Positions 1-8,663 of a stretch of DNA of 64,000 nt are shown here, in pieces. The DNA is taken from contig NZ_QPMH01000015.1 of the NCBI RefSeq assembly GCF_003344765.1, forward strand, positions 34,923 to 98,922, given 5' to 3'. The stretch is from Ferruginivarius sediminum. Lineage in GTDB: Bacteria > Pseudomonadota > Alphaproteobacteria > Kiloniellales > Rhodovibrionaceae. The notes beneath the pieces were generated by a model that was not told where the DNA came from, did not search any database, and saw nothing but the letters and a program-made list of their open reading frames with translations. How positions within the stretch are numbered: position 1 is the stretch's first letter; every line of letters begins with the position of its first letter. Both the position numbers and the translations under genes were made by a program.

Positions 1-1214
1 TCGGCGTCCTCGCCATTGCCTTCCTCGGCCTCGTTCTCGGGTGGCGGGCCGGCACCGTCATTGCCCAGCGCACCGCGCAGATCGGCCTCGCGCCGCCCGT
101 TCGGCTGCTCGACGACCTCGACGTTGGCCTGCTTGACCTGGATGTCGGGCTCGATCCCCTTGGCCTGAATGGACCGGCCGGAGGGCGTGTAGTAGCGGGC
201 CGTCGTCAGACGCATGGCGCCATGACCGGGCAGCGGGACGATCGTCTGGACCGATCCCTTGCCGAAGCTGCGCGTGCCCATGACGATGGCGCGGCGATGG
301 TCCTGCAGCGCGCCGGCCACGATCTCCGAGGCGGAGGCGGAGCCACCATTGATCAGTACCACCAGCGGCGCGCTGTCGGTGAGATCGCCGGCTTCCGCGT
401 TGTAGCGCTGGCTGTCTTCCGCGTCGCGGCCACGGGTGGAGACGATCTCGCCCTTGTCGAGGAAACTGTCCGACACCGAGATCGCCTGCTCCAGCAGGCC
501 GCCGGGATTGTTGCGCAGGTCGAGAACATAGCCCTGCAGGTCGTCGCCCAGTTCCTTCCGCATCTTGGCGATCTGCTCTTCGACGCCGGGCTGCGTCTGT
601 TCGTTGAATGTGGTGATCCGCAGGTAGCCCACGCCGCCGAACACCTTCGAACGCACCGACTCGATGGTGATCGTGTCGCGGGTGATCGTGATGTCGAAGG
701 GTTCCTTGCTGCCGCGCTGGACGGTCAGCTTGATGTCGGACCCGACCTTGCCGCGCATCCTGTCCACCGCCTCGGCAAGCGTCAGCCCCATGACCGGCTC
801 GTCGTCGAGCGCGACGATCAGGTCGCCGGCCTGGACCCCGGCGCGGGCGGCGGGCGTGTCGTCGATGGGGGAGACGACCTTTACCAGGCCGTTTTCCATC
901 GTCACCTCGATGCCGAGGCCGCCGAACTCGCCCTTCGTCTGGACCTGCATGTCCTGGAAGTTGTCCTTGCTGAGATAGCTGGAATGCGGATCCAGCTCGC
1001 TCAGCATGCCGCGGATCGCGGATTCGACCAGTTCCTGGTCGCCGACCTTCTCGACATAGTCGGAGCGAACCCGCTCGAACACGTCCCCGAACAGCTTGAG
1101 TTGCCTGTAAGTCTCCGAACGGTCGCCGTTGCCATTGTCCTGGCCCACGGCTGCCGCGGGAGAGAGGGCAATCAGGGCGGCGGCCGCCAGGGTCGCCAGT
1201 CGCATGTTACGCAT
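1..1214 (-). CDS. ctpA: Carboxy-terminal processing protease (S41), 3' end off window
   Basis: Periplasmic S41-family tail-specific protease that trims or degrades exported proteins. The protein starts with a hydrophobic Ala/Leu-rich signal peptide (about residues 1-22), followed by a PDZ domain. The protease core carries the catalytic serine in GGSASASEI and the lysine partner in SFGKGSVQ. The C-terminus, Asp/Glu/Pro-rich here, runs off the left edge. The start ATG at 1214 overlaps the envC stop by one base (TGATG), and a second in-frame ATG lies at 1205. It is probably translationally coupled to envC. The pairing of a CtpA with an EnvC-type amidase activator fits joint work on the cell wall. 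The family call is secure; the substrate is unknown. Confidence 0.93.
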   Translation of the reverse strand, partial: MRNMRLATLAAAALIALSPAAAVGQDNGNGDRSETYRQLKLFGDVFERVRSDYVEKVGDQELVESAIRGMLSELDPHSSYLSKDNFQDMQVQTKGEFGGLGIEVTMENGLVKVVSPIDDTPAARAGVQAGDLIVALDDEPVMGLTLAEAVDRMRGKVGSDIKLTVQRGSKEPFDITITRDTITIESVRSKVFGGVGYLRITTFNEQTQPGVEEQIAKMRKELGDDLQGYVLDLRNNPGGLLEQAISVSDSFLDKGEIVSTRGRDAEDSQRYNAEAGDLTDSAPLVVLINGGSASASEIVAGALQDHRRAIVMGTRSFGKGSVQTIVPLPGHGAMRLTTARYYTPSGRSIQAKGIEPDIQVKQANVEVVEQPNGRREADLRGALGNDGAGPPPENEAEEGNGEDA

Positions 1215-2512
1215 CAGCCTCGTACCTTGTCGCCGGTTTGCGCCAGCCACGGCAGCGGATTGATCGGCTGCCCCGTGCGCCTGAGTTCCACGTACAGTTC
1301 CGGATTTTGGCCTTGGGAGCCGCCCATCACGCCCACGGGCTCGCCAGCGAGAACCCACTGGCCCACGATCGCATCGATGCGCTCGAGTCCGGCCAGCAGG
1401 GAATGATATCGCTGCCCGTGTTCGATGATCAAGATGCGCCCGTACCCCTTGAACGGCCCGGCATAGACCACCTGCCCGTCATAGGGCGCGACGACCTGTG
1501 CCGCCGGCCGCGTCGCGATGGCGATCCCGCGCGATTCCGTCGGCCCTCCCGCCCGGCGCACCCGCTCGCCATAGCGGGTCACGACGCGCCCGCGCGCCGG
1601 CATCCGCAGCGACGCCTTGTTCCCGGGAAAGGCCCGAATATCCGGGGGACGGTTCAGGCGCGCCACCTGGCTCGTATCGGGTGTCGCCGCCGTCCCGGCC
1701 GTCGAGGCACCGCCCTGGCTTTCCGAGGGCGCGGCGGGCTTCTCCGGCGGCTTGGGCGTGCGGGCGGCAAGCGCCTCGGCCCGGATTTCCGCCTGCCGGC
1801 GCAGGTGGGCCAGCAACTCGCGCATGTCGGCGGCCTCTTCGGCCAGCTTGTCGGCGCGCCTTGCCGCGGCCTCGGACTGCGCCGCCGTGCGGGCGCGCAG
1901 CTCTTTCTTCCTGTCCAGCAGGGTCGAGAGATGGCGGCGCTCCTCGGCCAGCTTCGCGGCCGTCGCCCGCATCGTCTCTCGCTGTTCCTCAATGTCGCGG
2001 CGCAGCTTCGCCAGTTCCTCCAGATCGCCGCGCAGGCGGGCCGCCCGCCCCTCAATGGCGGGCACCGCAACGCGCAGCATCATGGCGCCGCGCACCACTT
2101 CCATCGGCGAGCCCGGCGCCACCGCCAGGGCCTCCGGCGGCTGCACGGCGATACGCTGCAAGGCGGCCAGGGTCTCCGTCATCTGGGCCCTGCGGTCGCG
2201 CAGCTCCTTCTGTTTGGCCGTCTCCTCCGCCTGCAGCGAGGCCAGCGTCTCCTCCACCGCCGAAAGGTCGGCCTCCAGGTCCTGCGTGCGCCGGGCGACC
2301 GAGACCGATTCGGCCTTGAGCGCGCGCACCTCCTCGGACAGGACGTTCGCCTTGCGGCGCAGGGCCTGGGCACGAGCGCGGTCGGCCTCGGCCTCCTTCT
2401 CGATCTCCTCGGCCGAGCGGCCGCCCATCTGCGCCGGGGCGACAACCGGCGTCACCAGCAGTGCGAGCACCGTGAAAGCCAGGATCAAGGACGGGAGGCT
2501 AAGCCTGTACAC
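1214..2512 (-). CDS. envC: EnvC-like murein hydrolase activator, degenerate LytM domain
   Basis: Likely periplasmic activator of cell-division amidases. It has a signal peptide (about residues 1-28), a long charged coiled coil (about 35-250), a Pro/Ala/Ser-rich linker and a C-terminal M23/LytM fold (about 305-425). Metal ligands expected of active M23 peptidases are not in place: the first His/Asp motif reads SRGIAIATR and the terminal HxH reads LYVELR. Only one histidine, in YHSLLAGL, remains. This matches EnvC-type non-catalytic LytM proteins, which activate amidases rather than cut peptidoglycan. The start lies inside the 3' end of gpmI, and the stop overlaps the ctpA start, so the three form one transcription unit. 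Confidence 0.88.
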   Translation of the reverse strand: MYRLSLPSLILAFTVLALLVTPVVAPAQMGGRSAEEIEKEAEADRARAQALRRKANVLSEEVRALKAESVSVARRTQDLEADLSAVEETLASLQAEETAKQKELRDRRAQMTETLAALQRIAVQPPEALAVAPGSPMEVVRGAMMLRVAVPAIEGRAARLRGDLEELAKLRRDIEEQRETMRATAAKLAEERRHLSTLLDRKKELRARTAAQSEAAARRADKLAEEAADMRELLAHLRRQAEIRAEALAARTPKPPEKPAAPSESQGGASTAGTAATPDTSQVARLNRPPDIRAFPGNKASLRMPARGRVVTRYGERVRRAGGPTESRGIAIATRPAAQVVAPYDGQVVYAGPFKGYGRILIIEHGQRYHSLLAGLERIDAIVGQWVLAGEPVGVMGGSQGQNPELYVELRRTGQPINPLPWLAQTGDKVRG

Positions 2513-4082
2513 GTTGCTTTGACGCCCCGCTCTCGCTCTTGTTGTCTTTGCCGATGAGCGACCGGCCGGTCATCGCCGGCGGCTGCGGCAGCCCCATGAG
2601 CTGCAGCAGCGTCGGCGCCACGTCGGCCAGGCGACCCGGATGCAGGCTTTCCGCCCAATCCGGCGCACCCGCCAGCACCACCGGAACCGGAAACTTGGTG
2701 TGGGCGGTGTGCGGCTCGCCGCTTCCGGGGTCGCGCATCTGGTCGGCGTTGCCGTGATCCGCCGTGATCAATAGGCAGCCGCCGGCCTTGGTCACCGATT
2801 CGACCAGCCGGCCGACGCAGGTGTCCACCGTCTCCACGGCGCGGATCGCGGCGCTCAGGTCGCCGGTATGGCCCACCATGTCCCCGTTGGCGTAGTTCAC
2901 CACCACAAGGTCGAACTGGCCGCTTTCGACCGCCGCGACAAGCCTGTCGGTGACCTCGACCGCCGACATCTCCGGCTTCTGGTCATAAGTCGCGACCTTG
3001 GGCGACGGGACGAGTATGCGCTCCTCGCCCTCGAAGACCTTCTCGCGGCCACCATTGAAGAAAAAGGTGACGTGCGGATACTTCTCGGTCTCGGCGATGC
3101 GAAGCTGCTTCAGGCCGGCGCGCGACACCAGTTCGCCCAATACGTCCTCAGGCCAGTGCGGCGGGAAGATCGCCGGAATCAGCGTCTTCAACTCATCGGA
3201 GTATTCCACCATGCCCGCCCGCGCGGCGAACCGCACGGTGCGCGCACGCTCGAAGCCGCCGAAATCCGGGTCGAGCAGGGCATGAAGGATCTCCCGCGCC
3301 CGGTCGGAGCGGAAGTTCGCCATGATGACGCCGTCGCCATCGGCCATGCCGGCATAGTGGCCGATGGCCGTCGGTTCGATGAACTCGTCGCCGATGCCCT
3401 TTTCGTGGGCGCCCCGAACGGCGGCAATAGCATCCGCGGCCGATTCCCCCCTGGCGTCGACGAGGACGTCATGGGCTTTGCGCACCCGCTCCCATCGCTT
3501 GTCGCGGTCCATCGCCCAATAGCGGCCGCAGACCGTGGCGATCCGGGCTGCCGGCGCGTCGGCGCGAAAACGCTCCAGGTATTCCGCGGCGGCCATCGGC
3601 GGCGTGTCGCGGCCGTCGGTAAAGGCATGCACCGCCACCGGCACCCCCGCCTTCTCCAGCGTGTTGGCCAGCGCGGCGATGTGCGCCTGATGCGAATGAA
3701 CGCCGCCGGGAGAGAGCAGGCCCATGACGTGCGCCGTGCCGCCGCTGTCCTTCATGCGCGCGATGAAGTCCCGCAGCGTCTCCGCATCCGCCAGCGAGCC
3801 GTCGGCCACCGCCTTGTCGATGCGCGGCAGCTCCTGCCACACCACGCGGCCGGCGCCCAGGTTCATGTGGCCAACCTCGGAGTTGCCCATCTGGCCTTCC
3901 GGAAGTCCGACATCCTCGCCATGGGTGACCAGCGTGGCATGAGGGCTGGCCTGCCACAGGCGGTCCATCACCGGCGTGTCGGCCTGCGCGACGGCGTTGT
4001 CCTCGGTCTCGGGGTTCAGCGCCCAGCCGTCGAGCACGCACAGCACGACGGGGCGCGGTCGCTTGGTGTCGGTCTTGCTCAT
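2499..4082 (-). CDS. gpmI: 2,3-bisphosphoglycerate-independent phosphoglycerate mutase
   Basis: Cytoplasmic Mn-dependent glycolytic enzyme that interconverts 3- and 2-phosphoglycerate. The N-terminus carries LCVLDGWALN, and the phosphoserine nucleophile lies in MGNSEVGHMNLGAGR. The second half of the alkaline-phosphatase-type metal site includes VNYANGDMVGHTGD and ITADHGNADQM. Length (527 residues) is normal for the family. I start at the ATG at 4082 (MSKTDTKRP); an in-frame ATG three codons upstream at 4091 is possible and neither has a strong ribosome binding site. It overlaps envC by 14 bases, and rlmH lies upstream. The C-terminal tail is Ser/Lys/Glu-rich and not conserved. Confidence 0.95.
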   Translation of the reverse strand: MSKTDTKRPRPVVLCVLDGWALNPETEDNAVAQADTPVMDRLWQASPHATLVTHGEDVGLPEGQMGNSEVGHMNLGAGRVVWQELPRIDKAVADGSLADAETLRDFIARMKDSGGTAHVMGLLSPGGVHSHQAHIAALANTLEKAGVPVAVHAFTDGRDTPPMAAAEYLERFRADAPAARIATVCGRYWAMDRDKRWERVRKAHDVLVDARGESAADAIAAVRGAHEKGIGDEFIEPTAIGHYAGMADGDGVIMANFRSDRAREILHALLDPDFGGFERARTVRFAARAGMVEYSDELKTLIPAIFPPHWPEDVLGELVSRAGLKQLRIAETEKYPHVTFFFNGGREKVFEGEERILVPSPKVATYDQKPEMSAVEVTDRLVAAVESGQFDLVVVNYANGDMVGHTGDLSAAIRAVETVDTCVGRLVESVTKAGGCLLITADHGNADQMRDPGSGEPHTAHTKFPVPVVLAGAPDWAESLHPGRLADVAPTLLQLMGLPQPPAMTGRSLIGKDNKSESGASKQRVQA

Positions 4083-4177
4083 GGGCCCCATTTATAGCGA
4101 AGCGCGGCCCGAGGCGACAGTGGCGTAAACGGCCGCGCGCGATTTCCACTCAACGATGTTCCGGCGAAACCAATTGC

Positions 4178-4633
4178 CTAGCGATGGTAGGGGTGACCCG
4201 AGAGGATGGCCTGGGCGCGGTAAAGCTGCTCGGCCAGCAGAACGCGCACCAGCATGTGCGGCCACGTCATCGCGCCCAGCGACAGCTTGAGGTCGGCGCG
4301 GCGGAGAACGTCGTCGGCCAGCCCGTCGGCCCCGCCGACGACGAAGGCCAGATCCTGCACGCCCGTGTCCCGCCACGCCCGCAGCCTCTCGGCGAAGGCC
4401 TCGCTGGAGAGCGTCTTTCCCCCAGCATCGAGCGCGACAAGGGTGGCGCCCCCCGGCACGGCGGCCAGCAGCAGCTCGCCTTCCTCGGCCTTCAGCGCCT
4501 CGCCCTCGACCGGCTTGCGCGCCACGACCTCCTTGACCTCCAGCGACCAGGCGATGCGGGCAGCGTAGTCGTCGTAAAGCGAACGAAGGGAGTCACGCCG
4601 GAATCGCCCGACGGCCGCGAGCGTGATGCGCAT
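4178..4633 (-). CDS. rlmH: 23S rRNA pseudouridine-1915 N3-methyltransferase RlmH
   Basis: SPOUT-class methyltransferase that modifies helix 69 of 23S rRNA on assembled 70S ribosomes, using SAM. At 151 residues it is full length for the family. It has the knot region FVVGGADGLADDV and the C-terminal signature ending in HPYHR. The start at 4633 (MRITLAAVGRF) matches the family N-terminus; the reading frame stays open upstream, but that extension is not family-like. The gene sits between rsfS and gpmI in the usual alphaproteobacterial nadD-rsfS-rlmH order. Confidence 0.95.
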   Translation of the reverse strand: MRITLAAVGRFRRDSLRSLYDDYAARIAWSLEVKEVVARKPVEGEALKAEEGELLLAAVPGGATLVALDAGGKTLSSEAFAERLRAWRDTGVQDLAFVVGGADGLADDVLRRADLKLSLGAMTWPHMLVRVLLAEQLYRAQAILSGHPYHR

Positions 4634-4693
4634 ACCTGCAACGGCCCTGTCACGGCGGCATCCGCTTGATCGCACCGGCGCGCGCCGGTGTTC

Positions 4694-5098
4694 TCAGGCG
4701 AGTGCGGATGTGGCGCCCTTATCCTCGACCAGCGGCCCGCCCCACATCTTTTCCAGATTGTAGAAGGCCCGCACTTCGGGGCGGAAAAGATGCACGATGA
4801 CGTCGCCGCCGTCGACAAGCACCCAGTCGCAACGCCCCATGCCCTCGGCGGCGGCGTTGCCCTGGCCGGCGTTCTTCAGCTTCTCGCGCAGGTGATCGGC
4901 CATGGCGCCCACCTGACGGCTGGAGCGGCCGCTGGCGATCACCATGTAGTCGGCCATGGTGCTTTTCCGCGACAGGTCGATGACGACAATATCCTCGGCC
5001 TTGTCGTCTTCGAGTGAATCCGTGACCAGGGTAAGCACGTCGTTCCGCCCGGTCCCGGTTTCTTCGCCGGCCAAAGCGGCCGGTCGTGCGGTCTGCAC
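4694..5098 (-). CDS. rsfS: Ribosome silencing factor RsfS
   Basis: Iojap/RsfS-family protein that binds ribosomal protein L14 and blocks subunit joining when nutrients are scarce. The core has DKAEDIVVIDLS, MADYMVIASGRSSRQ and VHLFRPEVRAFYNLEKMW. I start at a GTG at 5098 (VQTARPAAL), giving 134 residues. A GGAGG lies 16 bases upstream, further than usual, so the start is uncertain. A longer frame reaches 5194 but codes a non-conserved N-terminus. It follows nadD and precedes rlmH in the same direction. Confidence 0.92.
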   Translation of the reverse strand: MQTARPAALAGEETGTGRNDVLTLVTDSLEDDKAEDIVVIDLSRKSTMADYMVIASGRSSRQVGAMADHLREKLKNAGQGNAAAEGMGRCDWVLVDGGDVIVHLFRPEVRAFYNLEKMWGGPLVEDKGATSALA

Positions 5099-5239
5099 GT
5101 CGTGTATGGCTCTACCTCCATTGAAAAATTGGGAAGATAACGCCTGCCGCAGGCTTACGGCCCGCGGGCGCACACGCCGCCCCGTCGATGACATCGCGGT
5201 AGTACCTTGCGTTGCCTGGGCGGTGCGAACTGTCAGTCG

Positions 5240-5857
5240 TCAACGTGTGCGCACGTCCTTCCCTTGCGTGGCCCGGATGGCCGTCGCCGAGCGCGGATCG
5301 TGCGGCTGATGCACGAATGTCCACGCCGGCGCTGTCAACTCCGCCAGTTCCGGGGCCCCGCGCTCCGGGACCCGGGCCCGGCGGAAGCGCTGTGCCGCTT
5401 TAGACACGGTCACACTTAAAGAATAGGAGGGACGGTCGAATACCGCAACGGGCACGGTGTGAAAGATTTCTGTCCAACGGTCCCAGTGATCGATCTGCCA
5501 CAGGTTGTCGGCGCCCATCAGCCAGACGAAGCGCACCTTGGCGAAGCGGAACCGCAAGGCATGCAGCGTGTCGGCGGTATAGCGCGTGCCAAGCGCGGCC
5601 TCGACGGTGGTGGCGCGCAGGCCGGGGTGGCCGGAAATGACCTCCCGCGCCGAGGCCAGCCTGTCCGCCAGCGTGGCCATGCCGCGTGTCGGTTTCAGCG
5701 GGTTTTGCGGCGAGACCAGCCACCACACCTCGTCCAGCGCCAGCCGCCGCCGCGCCTGCAGCGAGACAAAGCGGTGCCCGCCGTGGGCCGGGTTGAAAGA
5801 GCCGCCGAGCAGACCCACGCGATACCGTGGCGGCGGCAGGAAGCCGCCAAGCGCCAT
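5240..5857 (-). CDS. nadD: Nicotinate-nucleotide adenylyltransferase
   Basis: Makes deamido-NAD from nicotinate mononucleotide and ATP in NAD synthesis. Near the N-terminus is the nucleotidyltransferase motif GGSFNPAHGGH, and near the C-terminus RSATAIR, the equivalent of the ISxTxxR motif. The middle has WLMGADNLWQIDHW, typical of NadD. I start at the ATG at 5857 (MALGGFLPP); the frame is open to 5950 but that part is not family-like. It is the first gene of the nadD-rsfS-rlmH-gpmI-envC-ctpA series. The obgE and proBA genes often found upstream are absent here. Confidence 0.94.
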   Translation of the reverse strand: MALGGFLPPPRYRVGLLGGSFNPAHGGHRFVSLQARRRLALDEVWWLVSPQNPLKPTRGMATLADRLASAREVISGHPGLRATTVEAALGTRYTADTLHALRFRFAKVRFVWLMGADNLWQIDHWDRWTEIFHTVPVAVFDRPSYSLSVTVSKAAQRFRRARVPERGAPELAELTAPAWTFVHQPHDPRSATAIRATQGKDVRTR

Positions 5858-6167
5858 GGCCAGCCGATGCGGCGTGGGGGGCGGGTCCGCCGGTTCACGG
5901 TGCAAGCAAGGTCCTCCGCTGTTAAAGGTCCAGAGACATGAAAGGTTCAATTCAGCGTGTCAAACGCAACCTGGAGCACTGGCACGTGCGAATCCGCGAT
6001 ACATGGCATGTACGATAAAGCCCTATCGAATGTTAGCCTTATGTTAACTCGCCCCCTGCATTGATCGTGTCCAAACATTGGAATTCGAACCGGGTCGGGA
6101 GAGGGCAGTTCGAATCCATGTCTGCCCGTCCCGCGGGCACAGGGGATCTTAGGAAGGGGTGGGATCG
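5858..6167. other. Intergenic region between divergent nadD and chemoreceptor gene
   Basis: This 310-base gap must hold the promoters of both divergent genes. It contains a CtrA-like box (6033-6048) and a small hairpin TGCCCG/CGGGCA (about 6122-6138) just ahead of the chemoreceptor ribosome binding site AGGAAGGGG (6151-6159). I see no credible small gene in it. Confidence 0.6.
6033..6048 (+). promoter_or_regulatory. CtrA-like binding site upstream of chemoreceptor gene
   Basis: The sequence TTAG-CCTTATG-TTAAC differs at one base from the CtrA full-site consensus TTAA-N7-TTAAC. It lies about 120 bases before the chemoreceptor start. In alphaproteobacteria CtrA commonly controls motility and chemotaxis genes, so the position is sensible. 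One such near match could occur by chance in a window this size. Confidence 0.4.
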
Positions 6168-7949
6168 ATGCAGGCTAGCAAGACCATTACGCGCACGTCC
6201 CAGATCGTCGGCGCGTGCCTTTTCCTTTCGGCCGCCGCGATGGTGGCCACGTTCGTGCTGTTCCAACAGGCGGAGAAAGACCTGGAAACGGCATTCGAGC
6301 AGCGCTACAGCTCCTACCTGCTGGCCGACGAGTTGCGGCAAAGCTCCGACGACCTGACGCGCTTCGCCCGCTCGTACGTCGCGACGGGAGATGAGCGCTT
6401 CAAGGAGATGTACAACCAGATCCTGGCGATCCGGAACGGGGACGCGCCGCGGCCGAAAGGCTATAACCGGATCTACTGGGACTTCGTCGCCGCGACGGGC
6501 GAGCCACCGCGCGGTACCGGCAAGGCGGTGTCGCTGAGCGAGTTGATGCGCGAGGCCGGCTTTACCGAGGCCGAGTTCGCCAAGCTGGAAAAGGCGCAGG
6601 CGAACTCCGACGGCCTCGTCAAGCTGGAGACCAAGGCCATGGGCGTGGTCGGCGATGGCGATGCCAGCGCCGGCGAGCTGCGGGAGGCGCGCAAGCTGCT
6701 GTTTGGCGAGGAGTACCACACCTACAAGGCCAGCATCATGAAGCCGATCGACGAGTTCTTCGTGATGCTGGACCAGCGAACCGCCGGCGCGGTCGAGGCC
6801 GCGCGCTCGCGTGTGTCGATGTATTCCTGGATGTTCGGCATCTCGATAACGGTGGCGGTACTTCTCGGCCTTCTGGCCGGACTCGGCCTTTACAGCCGCG
6901 TGCTGCGGCCCGTCAGCAGGCTGCGCGATGCCATGCTGAGCCTGTCCGAGAACAAGCGGGACACCGACATTCCGGCGGTGGACAACCGCGACGAGATCGG
7001 CGAGATGGCCCGCGCGACCGAGGTCTTCAAGACCAACATGGAGGAGACGGACCGCCTGCGCGAGCAGCAGGCGGAGCAGGAACGACAGGCGGCGGAAGAA
7101 CGGCGCGCGTCCATGCACAAGCTGGCCGATGGCTTCGAGGGAAGCGTCGGCGCGGTCGTCGACAACGTCGCGGCGTCCTCCGGCCAGCTTGAGGAGTTGT
7201 CACAGACGCTGAGCCATCACGCCGACAAGACGAAGACCGAGTCCACGGCTGTCTCCTCGGCGGCGGAACAGGCGGCATCGAACCTGCAGGCCGTGGCGAG
7301 CGCGACCGAGGAGCTTTCGACCTCGGTCCGGGAGATCGCCTCGCAGGCGGAACAATCCGCGCAGATCGCCCAGCAGGCCAGCGATCAGTCGGTCCGGACG
7401 ACGGAGACGATCCAGGGCCTCGCCACGGCCGCGGATCGCATTGGCCAGGTGGTGACGCTGATCAACGACATCGCCGAGCAGACCAACCTTCTGGCCCTCA
7501 ACGCCACGATCGAGGCCGCGCGCGCCGGCGAGGCGGGCAAGGGCTTCGCCGTCGTGGCGCAGGAAGTGAAGACCCTGGCCGAGCAGACGGGCAAGGCGAC
7601 GCAGGACATCCAGCACCAGATCGAGGCGATCCAGGGCGAAACGCGCGAGGCCGTCTCCGCCATCGACGGCATCAGCAACACCGTCAAGCACATCAACGAG
7701 TCGGTCGCGGCCATCTCCTCCGCTGTGCAGGAGCAGGAGGCGACGACCGGCGAGATCGCCCGCAACATCGAGGATGTCACCAAGGCCTCGGAAACCGTGG
7801 CGCAGAGCATCAGCGGCGTGCGCGACATCGCGGAGGAAACCAACCAGTCGGCCGAGAGGCTGCGCAGCGAATCCGCCACCTTCCAGAGCGGCGCCAAGGA
7901 ACTGCGCGGCGAGGTGGACCGCTTCCTCGGCGAGGTCCGCGCGGCGTAG
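6168..7949 (+). CDS. Methyl-accepting chemotaxis protein
   Basis: Membrane chemoreceptor signalling to CheA/CheW. From the ATG at 6168 it is 593 residues. The order is: first membrane segment (about 13-32), an all-helical periplasmic sensor domain of about 185 residues, second membrane segment (about 219-243), HAMP domain (about 243-297), and a cytoplasmic signalling domain. The conserved hairpin tip includes EQTNLLALNATIEAARAGE. There is no CheR/CheB-tethering pentapeptide at the C-terminus, which ends FLGEVRAA. A GTG at 6159 is in frame but sits inside the ribosome binding site AGGAAGGGG. No other che genes are nearby, so the ligand is unknown. A CtrA-like site lies upstream. Confidence 0.94.
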   Translation: MQASKTITRTSQIVGACLFLSAAAMVATFVLFQQAEKDLETAFEQRYSSYLLADELRQSSDDLTRFARSYVATGDERFKEMYNQILAIRNGDAPRPKGYNRIYWDFVAATGEPPRGTGKAVSLSELMREAGFTEAEFAKLEKAQANSDGLVKLETKAMGVVGDGDASAGELREARKLLFGEEYHTYKASIMKPIDEFFVMLDQRTAGAVEAARSRVSMYSWMFGISITVAVLLGLLAGLGLYSRVLRPVSRLRDAMLSLSENKRDTDIPAVDNRDEIGEMARATEVFKTNMEETDRLREQQAEQERQAAEERRASMHKLADGFEGSVGAVVDNVAASSGQLEELSQTLSHHADKTKTESTAVSSAAEQAASNLQAVASATEELSTSVREIASQAEQSAQIAQQASDQSVRTTETIQGLATAADRIGQVVTLINDIAEQTNLLALNATIEAARAGEAGKGFAVVAQEVKTLAEQTGKATQDIQHQIEAIQGETREAVSAIDGISNTVKHINESVAAISSAVQEQEATTGEIARNIEDVTKASETVAQSISGVRDIAEETNQSAERLRSESATFQSGAKELRGEVDRFLGEVRAA

Positions 7950-7972
7950 TAAGGCACGTGTCAGGAGGGGGG

Positions 7973-8012
7973 GAAACGGCGGCTACCTTGGTTGGCGGCC
8001 GCCGTTTCGCTT
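7973..8012. terminator. Bidirectional terminator hairpin
   Basis: An 11-base perfect inverted repeat, GAAACGGCGGC (7973-7983) and GCCGCCGTTTC (7998-8008), lies between the convergent chemoreceptor and glycosyltransferase genes. T residues flank the stem on both strands only weakly, so intrinsic termination is likely but not certain. Confidence 0.7.
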
Positions 8013-8060
8013 ATCGGTTCGAGGCGGGCAAGGCTGCCCGCCGCAGGCCCACGCCCGCCC

Positions 8061-8663
8061 TCACCGCCAGTGATGCGACCGCAGGTCCGCGCCGGTATCG
8101 ACGTCCGAGAGTGTTTCCAGGAAGCCGACGGACATGCCCAGCCGCTCAAGGTTCGCCAGCGTATCCGCGCGCGCCTGCGGCCCGCCCCAGCGCACACCCT
8201 GGAACGGCGGGCGGACCGTCGGGCGGCGCTTCAGGCCCACCAGCCAGTAACCGCCGTCGTCCGCCGGGCCCAGCACGGCATCGTGGCGCCCCAGAAGACG
8301 GAAGGCTTGCGCCACGTGGCACGGGCGGACGTCCGGGATGTCGGCGCCGACGATCACGACAGGTCCCGGCGGCATGACGTGCATCATCCGCTCCATGCGC
8401 GCACCGAGATCGCCCGTCCCCTGCGGCACCAGCCGGGCCGGCGTGCGCCACAGCCCCCTGCCCCGCACCGCGGCGCGGTCGGGCGTGATGGCCAGATAGG
8501 TCGTCCAGCGCGGGTCGCCGGCAAGGCGTTGCAGCAGGCGGCCCGTCGCAAGCCAGTGAAAGCGCCATGCCGTCACGTCGCCGACATCGCGCGCCAGCCG
8601 CCGCTTGCCCCGGCCAAGGCGCGGCTCCCGCGCGAAGAGGACCAAATGGTTCTCCAGCGTCAT
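8061..8663 (-). CDS. TIGR04282/DUF2064 family glycosyltransferase
   Basis: GT-A fold nucleotidyl-sugar transferase-like protein of the DUF2064 family, annotated in databases as arsenosugar biosynthesis glycosyltransferase. The N-terminus reads LVLFAREPRLGRGKRRLA, the family's sugar-nucleotide binding start. Further in are VVIVGADIPDVRP and VLGPADDGGYWLVGL, conserved acidic metal-binding segments. Its start overlaps the stop of the upstream TIGR04283 gene (ATGA at 8660-8663), the usual pairing for these families. No arsenic resistance or arsenic methyltransferase gene is nearby, so the arsenosugar role is only a family-level label. Confidence 0.85.
   Translation of the reverse strand: MTLENHLVLFAREPRLGRGKRRLARDVGDVTAWRFHWLATGRLLQRLAGDPRWTTYLAITPDRAAVRGRGLWRTPARLVPQGTGDLGARMERMMHVMPPGPVVIVGADIPDVRPCHVAQAFRLLGRHDAVLGPADDGGYWLVGLKRRPTVRPPFQGVRWGGPQARADTLANLERLGMSVGFLETLSDVDTGADLRSHHWR

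Noticed and set aside
6081..6145. GTTCGAATC-like T-arm sequence upstream of the chemoreceptor gene, possible tRNA
   Set aside because: Only a T-loop-like 9-mer and a short hairpin are present; no acceptor stem, D-arm or anticodon arm can be drawn around it.
6039..7118. Long open frame antisense to the chemoreceptor gene
   Set aside because: It is a GC-driven shadow frame with no recognisable motif; similar long antisense frames cover most genes here.
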